Of a stretch of 14,700 bases of DNA, positions 6,765 through 12,959 are shown in pieces; the stretch's first letter is position 1, and each line of letters opens with the position of its first letter. Below the pieces are notes generated by a model, which saw only the letters and a program-made list of their open reading frames with translations, did no database searches and was not told the DNA's origin. The stretch is from contig DGQF01000037.1 in the NCBI GenBank assembly GCA_002389675.1, positions 102,547-117,246 on the forward strand, written 5' to 3'. The translations under genes were made by a program, and so were the position numbers. This DNA is from Gammaproteobacteria bacterium UBA4421. GTDB taxonomy: Bacteria > Pseudomonadota > Gammaproteobacteria > Pseudomonadales > Azotimanducaceae.

Positions 6765-7142
6765 TCATAAGTTGAGCGGACTGGTTTCAGGCGACTCTAA
6801 AGGCAGCAGTGCGTCGAACAGATTTTCCGGTTTCGAGATGCCAACGATATAAACTATGCGTTGGGTGACCTTGCCTTCAGCGTGGATTGCACCGGCTGGA
6901 ATTTCCAGTTTGTCGCCTGCTTGCAGGGGAATGTGCTTACCATTTTCATCGATCACATAGCTGCTGCCTTGCATGACATAGCCGCAGTTGTCGACGCAAT
7001 GCCAGTGCGGGGGTAGTTCTTCCATCCGTTCGGAGACATAAACAGTAGGCCACAGATCGAGCCGTTTGATGTCCTCGAGCACTTCAGCTTTTGTTTTGTG
7101 GAATCCGTGAATGACTTTCATTGGACCAGGAGAAAGGCTCAT
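6765..7142 (-). CDS. Small single-domain cupin protein
   Basis: A 125-residue protein with one cupin beta-barrel, probably cytoplasmic. Motif 1 is PPHWHCVDNCGYVMQG: H46 and H48 are metal ligands, but the usual Glu is replaced by Asn52 at the correct spacing before G59 (with D51 beside it). Motif 2 is the P82-AGAIH87 segment, giving the third His. The frame extends far upstream (to 7394) through low-complexity, proline- and arginine-rich sequence; I reject that extension because the ATG at 7142 has AAGGA 7 nt upstream and begins just before the conserved part. The next Met, M8 (7121), is an alternative. It could be a small dioxygenase, isomerase or sugar/ligand-binding cupin; function is not recognisable. 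It precedes the AbgT-family gene on the same strand. Confidence 0.85.
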   Translation of the reverse strand: MSLSPGPMKVIHGFHKTKAEVLEDIKRLDLWPTVYVSERMEELPPHWHCVDNCGYVMQGSSYVIDENGKHIPLQAGDKLEIPAGAIHAEGKVTQRIVYIVGISKPENLFDALLPLESPETSPLNL

Positions 7143-7180
7143 TTGCGATCCTTGATTGGTTGGCGACCCCCCTACTATGT

Positions 7181-7212
7181 ACTGACGCAGGTGTGATTGC
7201 GAGTTCGTCAGT
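7181..7212. promoter_or_regulatory. Inverted repeat upstream of cupin gene
   Basis: ACTGACG (7181-7187) and CGTCAGT (7206-7212) are perfect 7-bp arms separated by 18 bp, located 39-70 bp upstream of the cupin start codon. The spacing of arm centres (25 bp) suits a dimeric regulator or a leader hairpin; I cannot choose between them. Confidence 0.35.
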
Positions 7213-7238
7213 TGAGATGGATCCGGCACTGGTGAACG

Positions 7239-7265
7239 GGCCCGGCGGGGGACGCCCCCCGGGCC
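7239..7265. repeat. GC-rich hairpin
   Basis: GGCCCGGCGGGG (7239-7250) and GCCCCCCGGGCC (7254-7265) pair over 7 bp, one mismatch and 4 bp, with a 3-nt loop. It would be a very stable hairpin on either strand. No T-run follows on either side, so it is not a standard terminator. Confidence 0.5.
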
Positions 7266-7329
7266 TCGTGACTCCAAGAGCCTGTGCTGATTAGGGGTGC
7301 TGGCGTGCAGCGTGCGCCGTGGTGGCGTC

Positions 7330-7362
7330 CGCGGTGGTGGAGGCAGGTTTGCAGCCACCGCG
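7330..7362. repeat. GC-rich hairpin
   Basis: CGCGGTGG (7330-7337) and CCACCGCG (7355-7362) form a perfect 8-bp stem; inside, GCA-GGTT-TGC adds a 3-bp stem. The left arm lies in a GGTGG-rich run (7319-7341). Together with the hairpin at 7239-7265 it makes this spacer unusually structured. Confidence 0.5.
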
Positions 7363-7559
7363 CCAGCGGGGGCAATGATGTTATCCTGCAACACGCCTGT
7401 GTGTGGTTGGAGAGCCGTGAGTTGGCGCTTTTTCTCTACTGTGCTTTAGGTCTAAATGGTTGGGCGCGGTGCAACTGTGATTCCGCCCCGGGGTTTTGGA
7501 AAAGGTGGTGCTAGGTCAGTGGGTCGGTGAAGAATCAGGTCGAGTTCAATCAATGCCAG

Positions 7560-8501
7560 ATGGCTATGCGATTACTGTTGGTGGTCGGGATGATTTTTTT
7601 AGTTATCTCGTGTGGTAAGCGCCAAGGCCAAGTTGGCGTTTTGCCAGAGGCTGGCGGTGAACAGGTCGTGCCTTTTGAGGTTTGGTTTCCTGACGGTCGT
7701 GGACATCATAAGGGTTCAAAACGCCCGCTTGTGCTTCTCAGTCATGGTAGCGGGGGGGAATATGCTAATCATAGCTGGCTTATCAGCGCCCTTAGCGCCA
7801 ATGGTTTTATCGTCGCGGCGTTAAATCATCCGCTGAACACCACACGAAACAATACGGACCAAGGTGTAATCAGTGTTTGGCGTCGCCCGGCGCACATTAG
7901 CGCTTTATTGGATCATCTGTTAGCAGATGAGCGCTGGGCGGATCTTATCGATCAAAAACAGATAGGTGCGGCGGGGTTTTCGTCGGGGGGATATACGGTC
8001 CTTGCGTTGGCTGGTGCGATCTATAAGCCTGAGTTGATGAATGCCTACTGCGCCGGTGAGGGGGGAGCTGATTGTGAGCTTGCGACCGATTCTGGTGACG
8101 TGGATTTTGAAAATGCGTCAAGTTCTTATTTGGATGAACGAATCACGTCAGTGTTCGCGATGGCCCCGGCGGTGGGCCCGGCAATCACTCGTGAAAGTTT
8201 GGCGAAGATAGATTTGCCCGTGCTGATTATGGCTGCAATGGATGATGAATTGGTGAATCCCGATTTAGGCGCCGCGGATTACGCAAAGGCCATTCCAGGA
8301 GCTGAACTGGTGATGCTGCCTAGCGGTGGTCATTTCATTTTTCTTGAATGTAATATCGTAACGAGGATCGTTGATCGGTTTAATCATGAGCTCGACCTGT
8401 GTGGTACCCAATTTAACATCGATAGAGCCGCAACCCGCGAGATTGTTTCTGATCGAGCGGTGAGCTTTTTCAAGAAAAATATCTCGCCAGACGGGCGCTA
8501 G
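7560..8501 (+). CDS. Lipoprotein alpha/beta hydrolase, dienelactone hydrolase-like
   Basis: A 313-residue alpha/beta hydrolase of the predicted dienelactone hydrolase type. A lipoprotein signal peptide is clear: R4, a hydrophobic run, and lipobox VIS-C18, so the mature enzyme should be lipid-anchored in the envelope. The oxyanion-hole segment is HGSGG; the nucleophile is S141 in G-F-S-S-G (139-143); the acid is D228 or D229 in AAMDDELVNP; H258 in GGHF completes the triad. The C-terminal half (CGTQFNIDRAATREIV, then a final helix ending FFKKNI) is also typical. The frame begins at GTG 7527; I prefer ATG 7560 because it gives a normal-length signal peptide, though neither start has a strong ribosome site, and ATG 7566 is also possible. 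It converges on the secreted barrel protein gene. Likely an esterase or lactonase; substrate unknown. Confidence 0.88.
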   Translation: MAMRLLLVVGMIFLVISCGKRQGQVGVLPEAGGEQVVPFEVWFPDGRGHHKGSKRPLVLLSHGSGGEYANHSWLISALSANGFIVAALNHPLNTTRNNTDQGVISVWRRPAHISALLDHLLADERWADLIDQKQIGAAGFSSGGYTVLALAGAIYKPELMNAYCAGEGGADCELATDSGDVDFENASSSYLDERITSVFAMAPAVGPAITRESLAKIDLPVLIMAAMDDELVNPDLGAADYAKAIPGAELVMLPSGGHFIFLECNIVTRIVDRFNHELDLCGTQFNIDRAATREIVSDRAVSFFKKNISPDGR

Positions 8502-8546
8502 GATTTGGAGTTGTCGGGCGGCTGTTTAAGGAGTGCCGGCTAGCCG

Positions 8547-9053
8547 CTAGTCGACGAGCTCGATGAGGTGACTGTATTTTCCTGTGGCCATGCGGATGGT
8601 GGTGATTTGACCGCGAGCGCCCATAAATCGTCCAGTACCACCGACTACGGCGCGTGTCTGAGGGTCGTCGGCAGTGAGCTCAAAAGCCTGTGAGCGGTAA
8701 CGGGAACGGCCACCGACCACCAGCGTATCGGTGGCGCCAAAGTCGATGACGATATCAACCAGGCGGTGATGGACTTCACCCCCTTCTAGGCTCGCGGCAT
8801 CTACTGTGGTGATAAAGCCCTCGATAACGCCTTTGTTACCCTCTTTTGTGCGAAACGCTGCCTCAAAAGCCGAGATGTCACCGTGCGAATGACCGTCGTT
8901 GCCTAGGTCGATTTGAACCAACTCAGGTGCATCCTGAATGATCTCAATAATTTCATTTGCTTGTAGGTTTAGTGGGATCAGTGCCGTTGCTAGTGCAGCT
9001 GCTGCCACAGCGGCTATCCGTTTGAAGATGCCAGGCTTATTTTGGTATTGCAT
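8547..9053 (-). CDS. Secreted allene oxide cyclase/dirigent-like barrel protein
   Basis: A 168-residue exported protein. Residues 1-32 are a Sec signal peptide: K/R-rich start (K6, K11, R12), an alanine-rich core and probable cleavage after LQA32. The mature part resembles the eight-stranded barrel shared by allene oxide cyclase and dirigent proteins, shown best by VVGGTGRFMGARGQ (about 136-149), which matches the family's GGTG-x5-RG strand turn. An upstream in-frame extension to 9203 exists, but ATG 9053 has GGAGAAAG about 9 nt away and starts the signal peptide, so it is the true start. The upstream region carries a long interrupted inverted repeat (9074-9219). In plants this fold guides cyclisation or coupling; bacterial members are mostly uncharacterised, so I infer only a periplasmic or secreted ligand-binding or cyclase-like role. 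Confidence 0.82.
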   Translation of the reverse strand: MQYQNKPGIFKRIAAVAAAALATALIPLNLQANEIIEIIQDAPELVQIDLGNDGHSHGDISAFEAAFRTKEGNKGVIEGFITTVDAASLEGGEVHHRLVDIVIDFGATDTLVVGGRSRYRSQAFELTADDPQTRAVVGGTGRFMGARGQITTIRMATGKYSHLIELVD

Positions 9054-9073
9054 ATTCTTTCTCCATGATGGGG

Positions 9074-9219
9074 ATGACACATCTTGTTTTTGATCGTCGT
9101 TTGGGTGTTTCTCGCGTATTTCAGACCGAACCAAGTTGCAGAGCTTGTGCCAGTTGTCAGTATCTTTCAATGAAAAATGCTGCGGTGCGATCAAAAACAC
9201 CACAACAGATGCGTGTCAT
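9074..9219. repeat. Long interrupted inverted repeat, MITE-like or giant leader hairpin
   Basis: The left arm 9074-9096 is ATGACAC-ATCT-TGTTTTTGATCG. On the right, CGATCAAAAACA (9188-9199), AGAT (9207-9210) and GTGTCAT (9213-9219) are the exact complements in reverse order. All 23 left bases are matched, with 7- and 2-nt insertions in the right arm. The arms enclose 91 bp (9097-9187). The left end is 21 bp from the barrel-protein start codon. No target-site duplication is obvious, so a mobile origin is only a possibility. Confidence 0.6.
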
Positions 9220-9231
9220 AGCTAGGGTGCT

Positions 9232-9304
9232 CCGTGGAATATAGCCACGGCTCCGATAAATGGCGGCATCGCTGGCCCTTTGCTGCACCGCACTCTATAG
9301 TGCG
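9232..9304. repeat. Two adjacent short hairpins
   Basis: CCGTGG-AATATAG-CCACGG (9232-9250) and CGCACT-CTAT-AGTGCG (9289-9304) are perfect 6-bp stems. They lie between the long inverted repeat and the SulP gene. Neither has a following T-run; they may be operator sites or back-to-back transcript-end structures. Confidence 0.4.
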
Positions 9305-9448
9305 CGGGCTCCAATCTCGGCCGACGGCCCATCCAATTGTGCGCTGATCGGCGGCCCCGCTTTCTGCCGTATCAAGTCAGCAACTGGACCATCGTGCTTA
9401 TTGCGCACCTTTTCCCGATCACTCGGGTACGCTTAACTAGGATATAAC

Positions 9449-10933
9449 ATGCTTCTTTCTTCCACCCGGCGAGACTGGCTTGGGAATATTCGTGGTGATT
9501 TTCTTGCTGGCATTGTTGTCGCCCTGGCGCTTATACCTGAGGCCATCGCTTTTTCTATCATTGCGGGTGTCGACCCCAAAGTGGGGTTGTACGCCTCCTT
9601 TTGCATTGCGGTTGTTACCGCCGTTATGGGTGGTCGACCAGGCATGATTTCAGCAGCCACTGGCGCGATGGCGTTGCTAATGGTGACCTTGGTGAAAGAG
9701 CACGGTCTGCAATATTTGCTGGCCGCGACAGTATTGACGGGGGTTTTTCAGTTAGTCGCGGGCTATTTGAAACTCGGAGAGCTCATGCGCTTTGTATCAC
9801 GCTCCGTGGTCACTGGTTTCGTAAATGCTTTGGCCATTCTTATTTTTTTAGCGCAGATACCAGAGCTTATTGATGTCACGTGGCACGTTTATGCGGTTAC
9901 TCTTGCAGGGCTTGCGATTATTTATCTTTTCCCTCTGATCAACAAGACAATTCCATCGCCGCTGGTCGCCATTGTGGGTTTAACCTGCGCTTGTATTTAT
10001 TTCGGAATAGACATCCGCACCGTTGGTGACCTGGGTGAGCTTCCAGACACCTTGCCGATATTCCTGTTGCCTGACGTACCACTGGCATGGCAAACGCTCA
10101 CGATCATATTGCCCTATTCTGCAGGTCTGGCCATCGTAGGGTTGTTGGAATCGCTTATGACGGCCACCATCGTAGACGACCTGACTGATACCTCGAGTGA
10201 CAAGAGTCGCGAATGTAAAGCACAGGGTATAGCTAACATAGGTGCTGGATTTTTGGGTGGCATGGCCGGTTGCGCGATGATTGGGCAGTCGGTAATTAAC
10301 GTGAAATCCGGTGGTCGCGGCCGGCTTTCCACCTTAGTGGCTGGGAGTTTCCTGTTAACTTTGGTTGTGTTTTTTGAACAACAGGTCTCCTTGATCCCTA
10401 TGGCTGCTCTGGTGGCGGTAATGATCATGGTCTCCATTGGTACATTTAACTGGAGTTCGATTAGAAACCTGCGTGATCACCCATTGTCTTCGAGCAGTGT
10501 CATGATCAGCACCGTGATTGTTGTGGTGTGGTCACACAACTTAGCTTATGGCGTACTCGTGGGAGTGTTGCTCGCGGCCTTATTTTTTGCCAATAAGGTG
10601 GGACATTTTATGTACGTGATCAGTGAATTTGATGAGAGTACAGATACTCGCATCTACAGCGTGATGGGGCAGGTCTTTTTTGCATCTGCAGAAAAGATGC
10701 TGGCGACGTTAGACTTCAAAGAGGCGGTAACCAATATCGTCATTGACTTAACGCGTGCGCATTTTTGGGACATCACCGCTGTTGGCGCGCTTGATAAGGC
10801 GGTGGTGAAGTTCAGACGGGAAGGTGCTTCGGTGCAAATTATCGGACTCAATAAAGCCAGCGAAACAATTATTGACCGCTTTGGTGTGCACGATAAACCC
10901 GAAGAAATAGAAAAAGTGCTCGGAGGACACTGA
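9449..10933 (+). CDS. SulP family anion transporter with STAS domain
   Basis: A 494-residue inner-membrane protein of the SulP/SLC26 family. The transport domain (about residues 15-390, ten or more hydrophobic segments) opens with the family hallmark [19 protein letters not shown] and [10 protein letters not shown], followed by [15 protein letters not shown] Glu follows the conserved Pro where classical sulfate permeases have Gln. The cytoplasmic STAS domain (about 398-492) contains GQVFFAS (from G407) and [10 protein letters not shown], whose Thr is at the phosphorylatable position of STAS proteins. Substrate could be sulfate, bicarbonate or another anion; the sequence does not settle it. 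ATG 9449 has AGGAT just upstream. The stop codon overlaps the start of the following universal stress protein by one base, so the two are an operon. Full length and intact. Confidence 0.93.
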   Translation: MLLSSTRRDWLGNIRGDFLAGIVVALALIPEAIAFSIIAGVDPKVGLYASFCIAVVTAVMGGRPGMISAATGAMALLMVTLVKEHGLQYLLAATVLTGVFQLVAGYLKLGELMRFVSRSVVTGFVNALAILIFLAQIPELIDVTWHVYAVTLAGLAIIYLFPLINKTIPSPLVAIVGLTCACIYFGIDIRTVGDLGELPDTLPIFLLPDVPLAWQTLTIILPYSAGLAIVGLLESLMTATIVDDLTDTSSDKSRECKAQGIANIGAGFLGGMAGCAMIGQSVINVKSGGRGRLSTLVAGSFLLTLVVFFEQQVSLIPMAALVAVMIMVSIGTFNWSSIRNLRDHPLSSSSVMISTVIVVVWSHNLAYGVLVGVLLAALFFANKVGHFMYVISEFDESTDTRIYSVMGQVFFASAEKMLATLDFKEAVTNIVIDLTRAHFWDITAVGALDKAVVKFRREGASVQIIGLNKASETIIDRFGVHDKPEEIEKVLGGH

Positions 10934-10935
10934 TG
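10922..10935 (+). promoter_or_regulatory. Ribosome site and start-stop overlap coupling SulP to Usp
   Basis: GGAGGA (10922-10927), a near-perfect Shine-Dalgarno sequence inside the last SulP codons, is 5 nt from the Usp ATG. Stop TGA (10931-10933) and start ATG (10933-10935) share one base. This geometry favours translational coupling and fixed protein ratios. Confidence 0.75.
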
Positions 10936-11790
10936 AGTGATCGACATGTTGTGGCCTGTATTGACGGTTCTACACATAGCGCAGCTGTATGTGACTATGC
11001 CGCATGGGCCAGTAAGCGGCTGACAAAGCCATTGACCCTACTGCACAATATTGAGCCCGCCTATGATCCGGTGGTCACCGACTTTTCCGGGCTAATGGAG
11101 CTTGATGGTCGCGAAACACTGCTTGAAGAACTGACCTCTATAGAGGAACAGCGTAGTCGTTTAATGCTCGAGCAGGGTAAGTTTATCCTTAATGCTGCCA
11201 GACAACGGGCGGTGTTCGCAGGCGCAGTCGAGCCGCTCACCAAGCAGCGCCACGATGGTTTGACAGAATCGCTGATCGAGCTGGAAGACGGCATTGAGCT
11301 GGTGGTTCTGGGTATACGCGGTGCGGATCATGAGAAGGACAACCAGCACCTTGGTGGTCATTTGGAATCCAGTATCCGCGCGGTGCATCAGCCGATTCTG
11401 GTTGTGAACAATACCTTTAAAAAACCGCAAAAAATCATGCTGGCTTACGATGCCAGTGAACCCTGCGAAAAAGCGTTAAATTTACTATTGACCAGTACAT
11501 TGCTAACAAAGCTGCCGGTTCACTTAGTCACCAGTGGCCAGTCGCGGCGCGTCACCAAGTTGTCCCAACGAGAAGCGCAAGAAAGTCTCGCAGCGGCTGG
11601 GCACGAGGTTGTTGCAGTTATGGTTGACGGTCCAGTTGGGGAATCCCTGCACCAGTACCAGAGAGATAATGATATCGACCTTACCCTGATGGGCGCGTTC
11701 GGGCACACGCGTTTGCGTGAGTTTGTTTTCGGTAGTGTCACCGTTAAAATTCTATTGAGCGCAAATCGTCCGCTTCTTCTTGTGCGTTAA
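10933..11790 (+). CDS. Tandem-domain universal stress protein
   Basis: A 285-residue cytoplasmic protein made of two fused Usp domains (about 1-155 and 162-285). Each starts with the typical beta-strand/Asp (VVACIDGS; KIMLAYDAS). The second domain has the exact ATP-binding pattern G-x2-G-x9-G-S (G254, G257, G267, S268). The first has GIRG followed by a 10-residue longer-spaced GG and LESSIRAV, as is common in UspE-type first domains, so its nucleotide binding is less certain. It is translationally coupled to the SulP transporter. The pairing suggests the Usp senses nucleotide or stress state to tune that transporter, or that both answer the same signal; this is inference. The strong ribosome site overlapping the SulP end fixes the ATG. 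It converges on the GST gene. Confidence 0.92.
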   Translation: MSDRHVVACIDGSTHSAAVCDYAAWASKRLTKPLTLLHNIEPAYDPVVTDFSGLMELDGRETLLEELTSIEEQRSRLMLEQGKFILNAARQRAVFAGAVEPLTKQRHDGLTESLIELEDGIELVVLGIRGADHEKDNQHLGGHLESSIRAVHQPILVVNNTFKKPQKIMLAYDASEPCEKALNLLLTSTLLTKLPVHLVTSGQSRRVTKLSQREAQESLAAAGHEVVAVMVDGPVGESLHQYQRDNDIDLTLMGAFGHTRLREFVFGSVTVKILLSANRPLLLVR

Positions 11791-11930
11791 GCGATGGGGC
11801 GGGTGCCCTGACCGGGTGTCGCGAAAACCGCCCGGCAGCGTGGCAGCCCTCCCAGATTCGCAGGGGATCCGCCTTCAATTGACCATCGTGCGTCGAAAGT
11901 TATCCAAGATTTGAAACACAGGCATCGAGC

Positions 11931-12626
11931 TTAAGTCTGCTTGGCATTAGTCAATGCCTCTTCGACCATTTTTTTCTCGGAGCCGTCCATTCTTGCCTTG
12001 AGGCCGCGCAGCATTTCTTCAATGATTTTTGCTGCGTGTGGATTTTGTTTGATGCGCGCCCAGTAGGCGGTGACCTTTGGATGACCCTCAATTGGATTCG
12101 AAACACCTAGGCGCGGGACCGAACTCTCACATAAAAAGAGCGCGGGTACGATTGTGCAGTCCGCGCGTGTCAATGATGCACCTGCAGCGTAGGCGTCCTC
12201 GCCTATGTGCTGTTCAAGCGCGCCCATGCCCCGTTTGACTTGCCCCATGAGCAAATCAACAATCGCTTGAGATCGGCTGTTTGGGTCAAGCTGTCCGAGT
12301 GACATGAAAATATTATTCATTAAATAGGTGTCTGCAATGCGCGAAAGTACGCGGACATTGGCCCGTTCAAATGGCGTTTTCCCGACCATAGCGCGGTCAG
12401 GATATAAATCGTCGAGATACTCAGCAATGACCTCTGATTCGGGAATGATCCCCTCTTGGACTTCAAGAGCTGGAATGCGGCCGATTGGAGATAGCTGACG
12501 GAAGCGCCCGCTGAAAAACAGTGCAATTGGCAGGTCGAATTCGAAGTCGTCACGAATGCCCATTGCATATATTTGCATGCGCACTTTCGCAGAGTACGGA
12601 CTTAAATCACCGGTATAAAGTTTCAT
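11931..12626 (-). CDS. Glutathione S-transferase family protein
   Basis: A 231-residue cytosolic GST-fold protein. The thioredoxin-like N-terminal domain (1-80) starts with LYTGDLSPYSAKVR, where S9 or S12 is the likely glutathione-activating residue. It has the cis-proline loop GRIPAL (P52) and the gamma-glutamyl binding pair E63-S64 (PESEVIAEYLDD). The all-helical C-terminal domain includes the folding motif T153-x-x-D156 (LTRADC). Length is slightly above the usual 200-225 because of a charged C-terminal tail. The class cannot be fixed. The ATG at 12626 has GCGAGA about 8 nt upstream, and a hairpin lies in the leader. It is a single gene, divergent from the amidohydrolase gene. It could conjugate or isomerise reactive products of the oxygenases nearby, but nothing ties them directly. 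Confidence 0.92.
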   Translation of the reverse strand: MKLYTGDLSPYSAKVRMQIYAMGIRDDFEFDLPIALFFSGRFRQLSPIGRIPALEVQEGIIPESEVIAEYLDDLYPDRAMVGKTPFERANVRVLSRIADTYLMNNIFMSLGQLDPNSRSQAIVDLLMGQVKRGMGALEQHIGEDAYAAGASLTRADCTIVPALFLCESSVPRLGVSNPIEGHPKVTAYWARIKQNPHAAKIIEEMLRGLKARMDGSEKKMVEEALTNAKQT

Positions 12627-12643
12627 GAAAAATCTCGCTTAGT

Positions 12644-12682
12644 TTCGCTCTCAAAGTAGCAGACGTTTGCGTCTAGAGCGAA
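12644..12682 (-). promoter_or_regulatory. Two-tier hairpin in GST gene leader
   Basis: TTCGCTCT (12644-12651) pairs with AGAGCGAA (12675-12682). Directly inside the right arm, AGACG-TTTG-CGTCT (12661-12674) forms a second stem, so the two stems stack with a 9-nt bulge on one side only. The block ends 17 nt before the GST start codon. It may be an operator or an RNA element near the ribosome site. Confidence 0.45.
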
Positions 12683-12871
12683 TTTTGTTCACCTACCTTT
12701 AACGCCGAACCGCTCAGAAACCGGGTGACAATAAACGGCTATCGCGGCGGTGCGCGCCTGTTGCGGTGACGTTATGGTGGCGCCGGCGCCTGAGCCGCAA
12801 TTGGGGGTGAGGCGGTCGCCGCCAATAATCATTGAGCGTGGCCGCTTCTGCAGGTACAACAAATCAGTTAA

Positions 12872-12886
12872 AACATCAGTGATGTT
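12872..12886. promoter_or_regulatory. 15-bp perfect palindrome, candidate operator
   Basis: AACATCAGTGATGTT is a perfect odd palindrome (7-bp arms around one G). It ends 7 bp before the candidate -35 box of the amidohydrolase gene. Position suits an activator or repressor site; the binding protein is unknown and no regulator gene is next to it. Confidence 0.45.
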
Positions 12887-12893
12887 CGGTCCT

Positions 12894-12922
12894 GTGGCAC
12901 GTTTTAATGATTGGTGTATTCT
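12894..12922 (+). promoter_or_regulatory. Possible sigma70 promoter of amidohydrolase gene
   Basis: GTGGCA (12894-12899, 4 of 6), a 17-bp spacer and TATTCT (12917-12922, 4 of 6) would start transcription near 12929, leaving a leader of about 30 nt. That leader contains AGAGGAA, the ribosome site. Confidence 0.4.
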
Positions 12923-12959
12923 CAGGGTCAGATGCGCCAATCTATAGAGGAATTTATTC

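Larger units (their letters stand above)
7143..7559. other. Structured gene-free spacer
   Basis: This 417-bp region separates the divergent cupin and hydrolase genes. Open frames cross it on both strands, but their products are low-complexity and lack ribosome sites, so I call no gene. Left of centre it is strongly GC-rich and holds three inverted repeats (7181-7212, 7239-7265, 7330-7362). The part nearest the hydrolase gene shows no clear promoter. Confidence 0.5.
9054..9448. other. Structured spacer between divergent genes
   Basis: This 395-bp region separates the barrel-protein gene (minus) from the SulP gene (plus). It holds the interrupted inverted repeat at 9074-9219, the two hairpins at 9232-9250 and 9289-9304, an 8-bp palindrome TCGGCCGA (9317-9324) and a small CCCGA-TCAC-TCGGG stem (9414-9427). 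AGGAT at 9439-9443 is the SulP ribosome site. No gene and no convincing promoter pair was found. Confidence 0.5.
12627..12959. other. Spacer between GST and amidohydrolase genes
   Basis: This 333-bp divergent region has no supported gene. Beside the sites listed separately it contains two GC palindromes: GGCGCCGGCGCC (12779-12790, perfect over 12 bp) and GGCGG-TCG-CCGCC (12811-12823). The GC-rich middle is flanked by AT-richer ends where the promoters of the two genes should lie. Confidence 0.5.

Noticed and set aside
7143..7394. 84-residue N-terminal extension of the cupin frame
   Set aside because: Low-complexity Pro/Arg-rich product over GC-rich hairpins; the internal ATG at 7142 has AAGGA and starts the conserved domain.
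7284..7514. Plus-strand 76-codon frame upstream of the hydrolase
   Set aside because: Trp/Arg/Cys-rich product with no homology or ribosome site, crossing a strong hairpin.
9054..9203. 50-residue N-terminal extension of the barrel-protein frame
   Set aside because: It would bury a clear signal peptide; ATG 9053 has a good ribosome site, and the extension overlaps the inverted repeat.
11797..11833. GGGCGG/CCGCCC inverted repeat after the Usp gene as terminator
   Set aside because: 25-nt loop and no T-run; too weak to call.
12895..12915. Sigma54 promoter suggested by TGGCACG
   Set aside because: The -24 half matches well, but no GC-containing -12 element follows at the right spacing.
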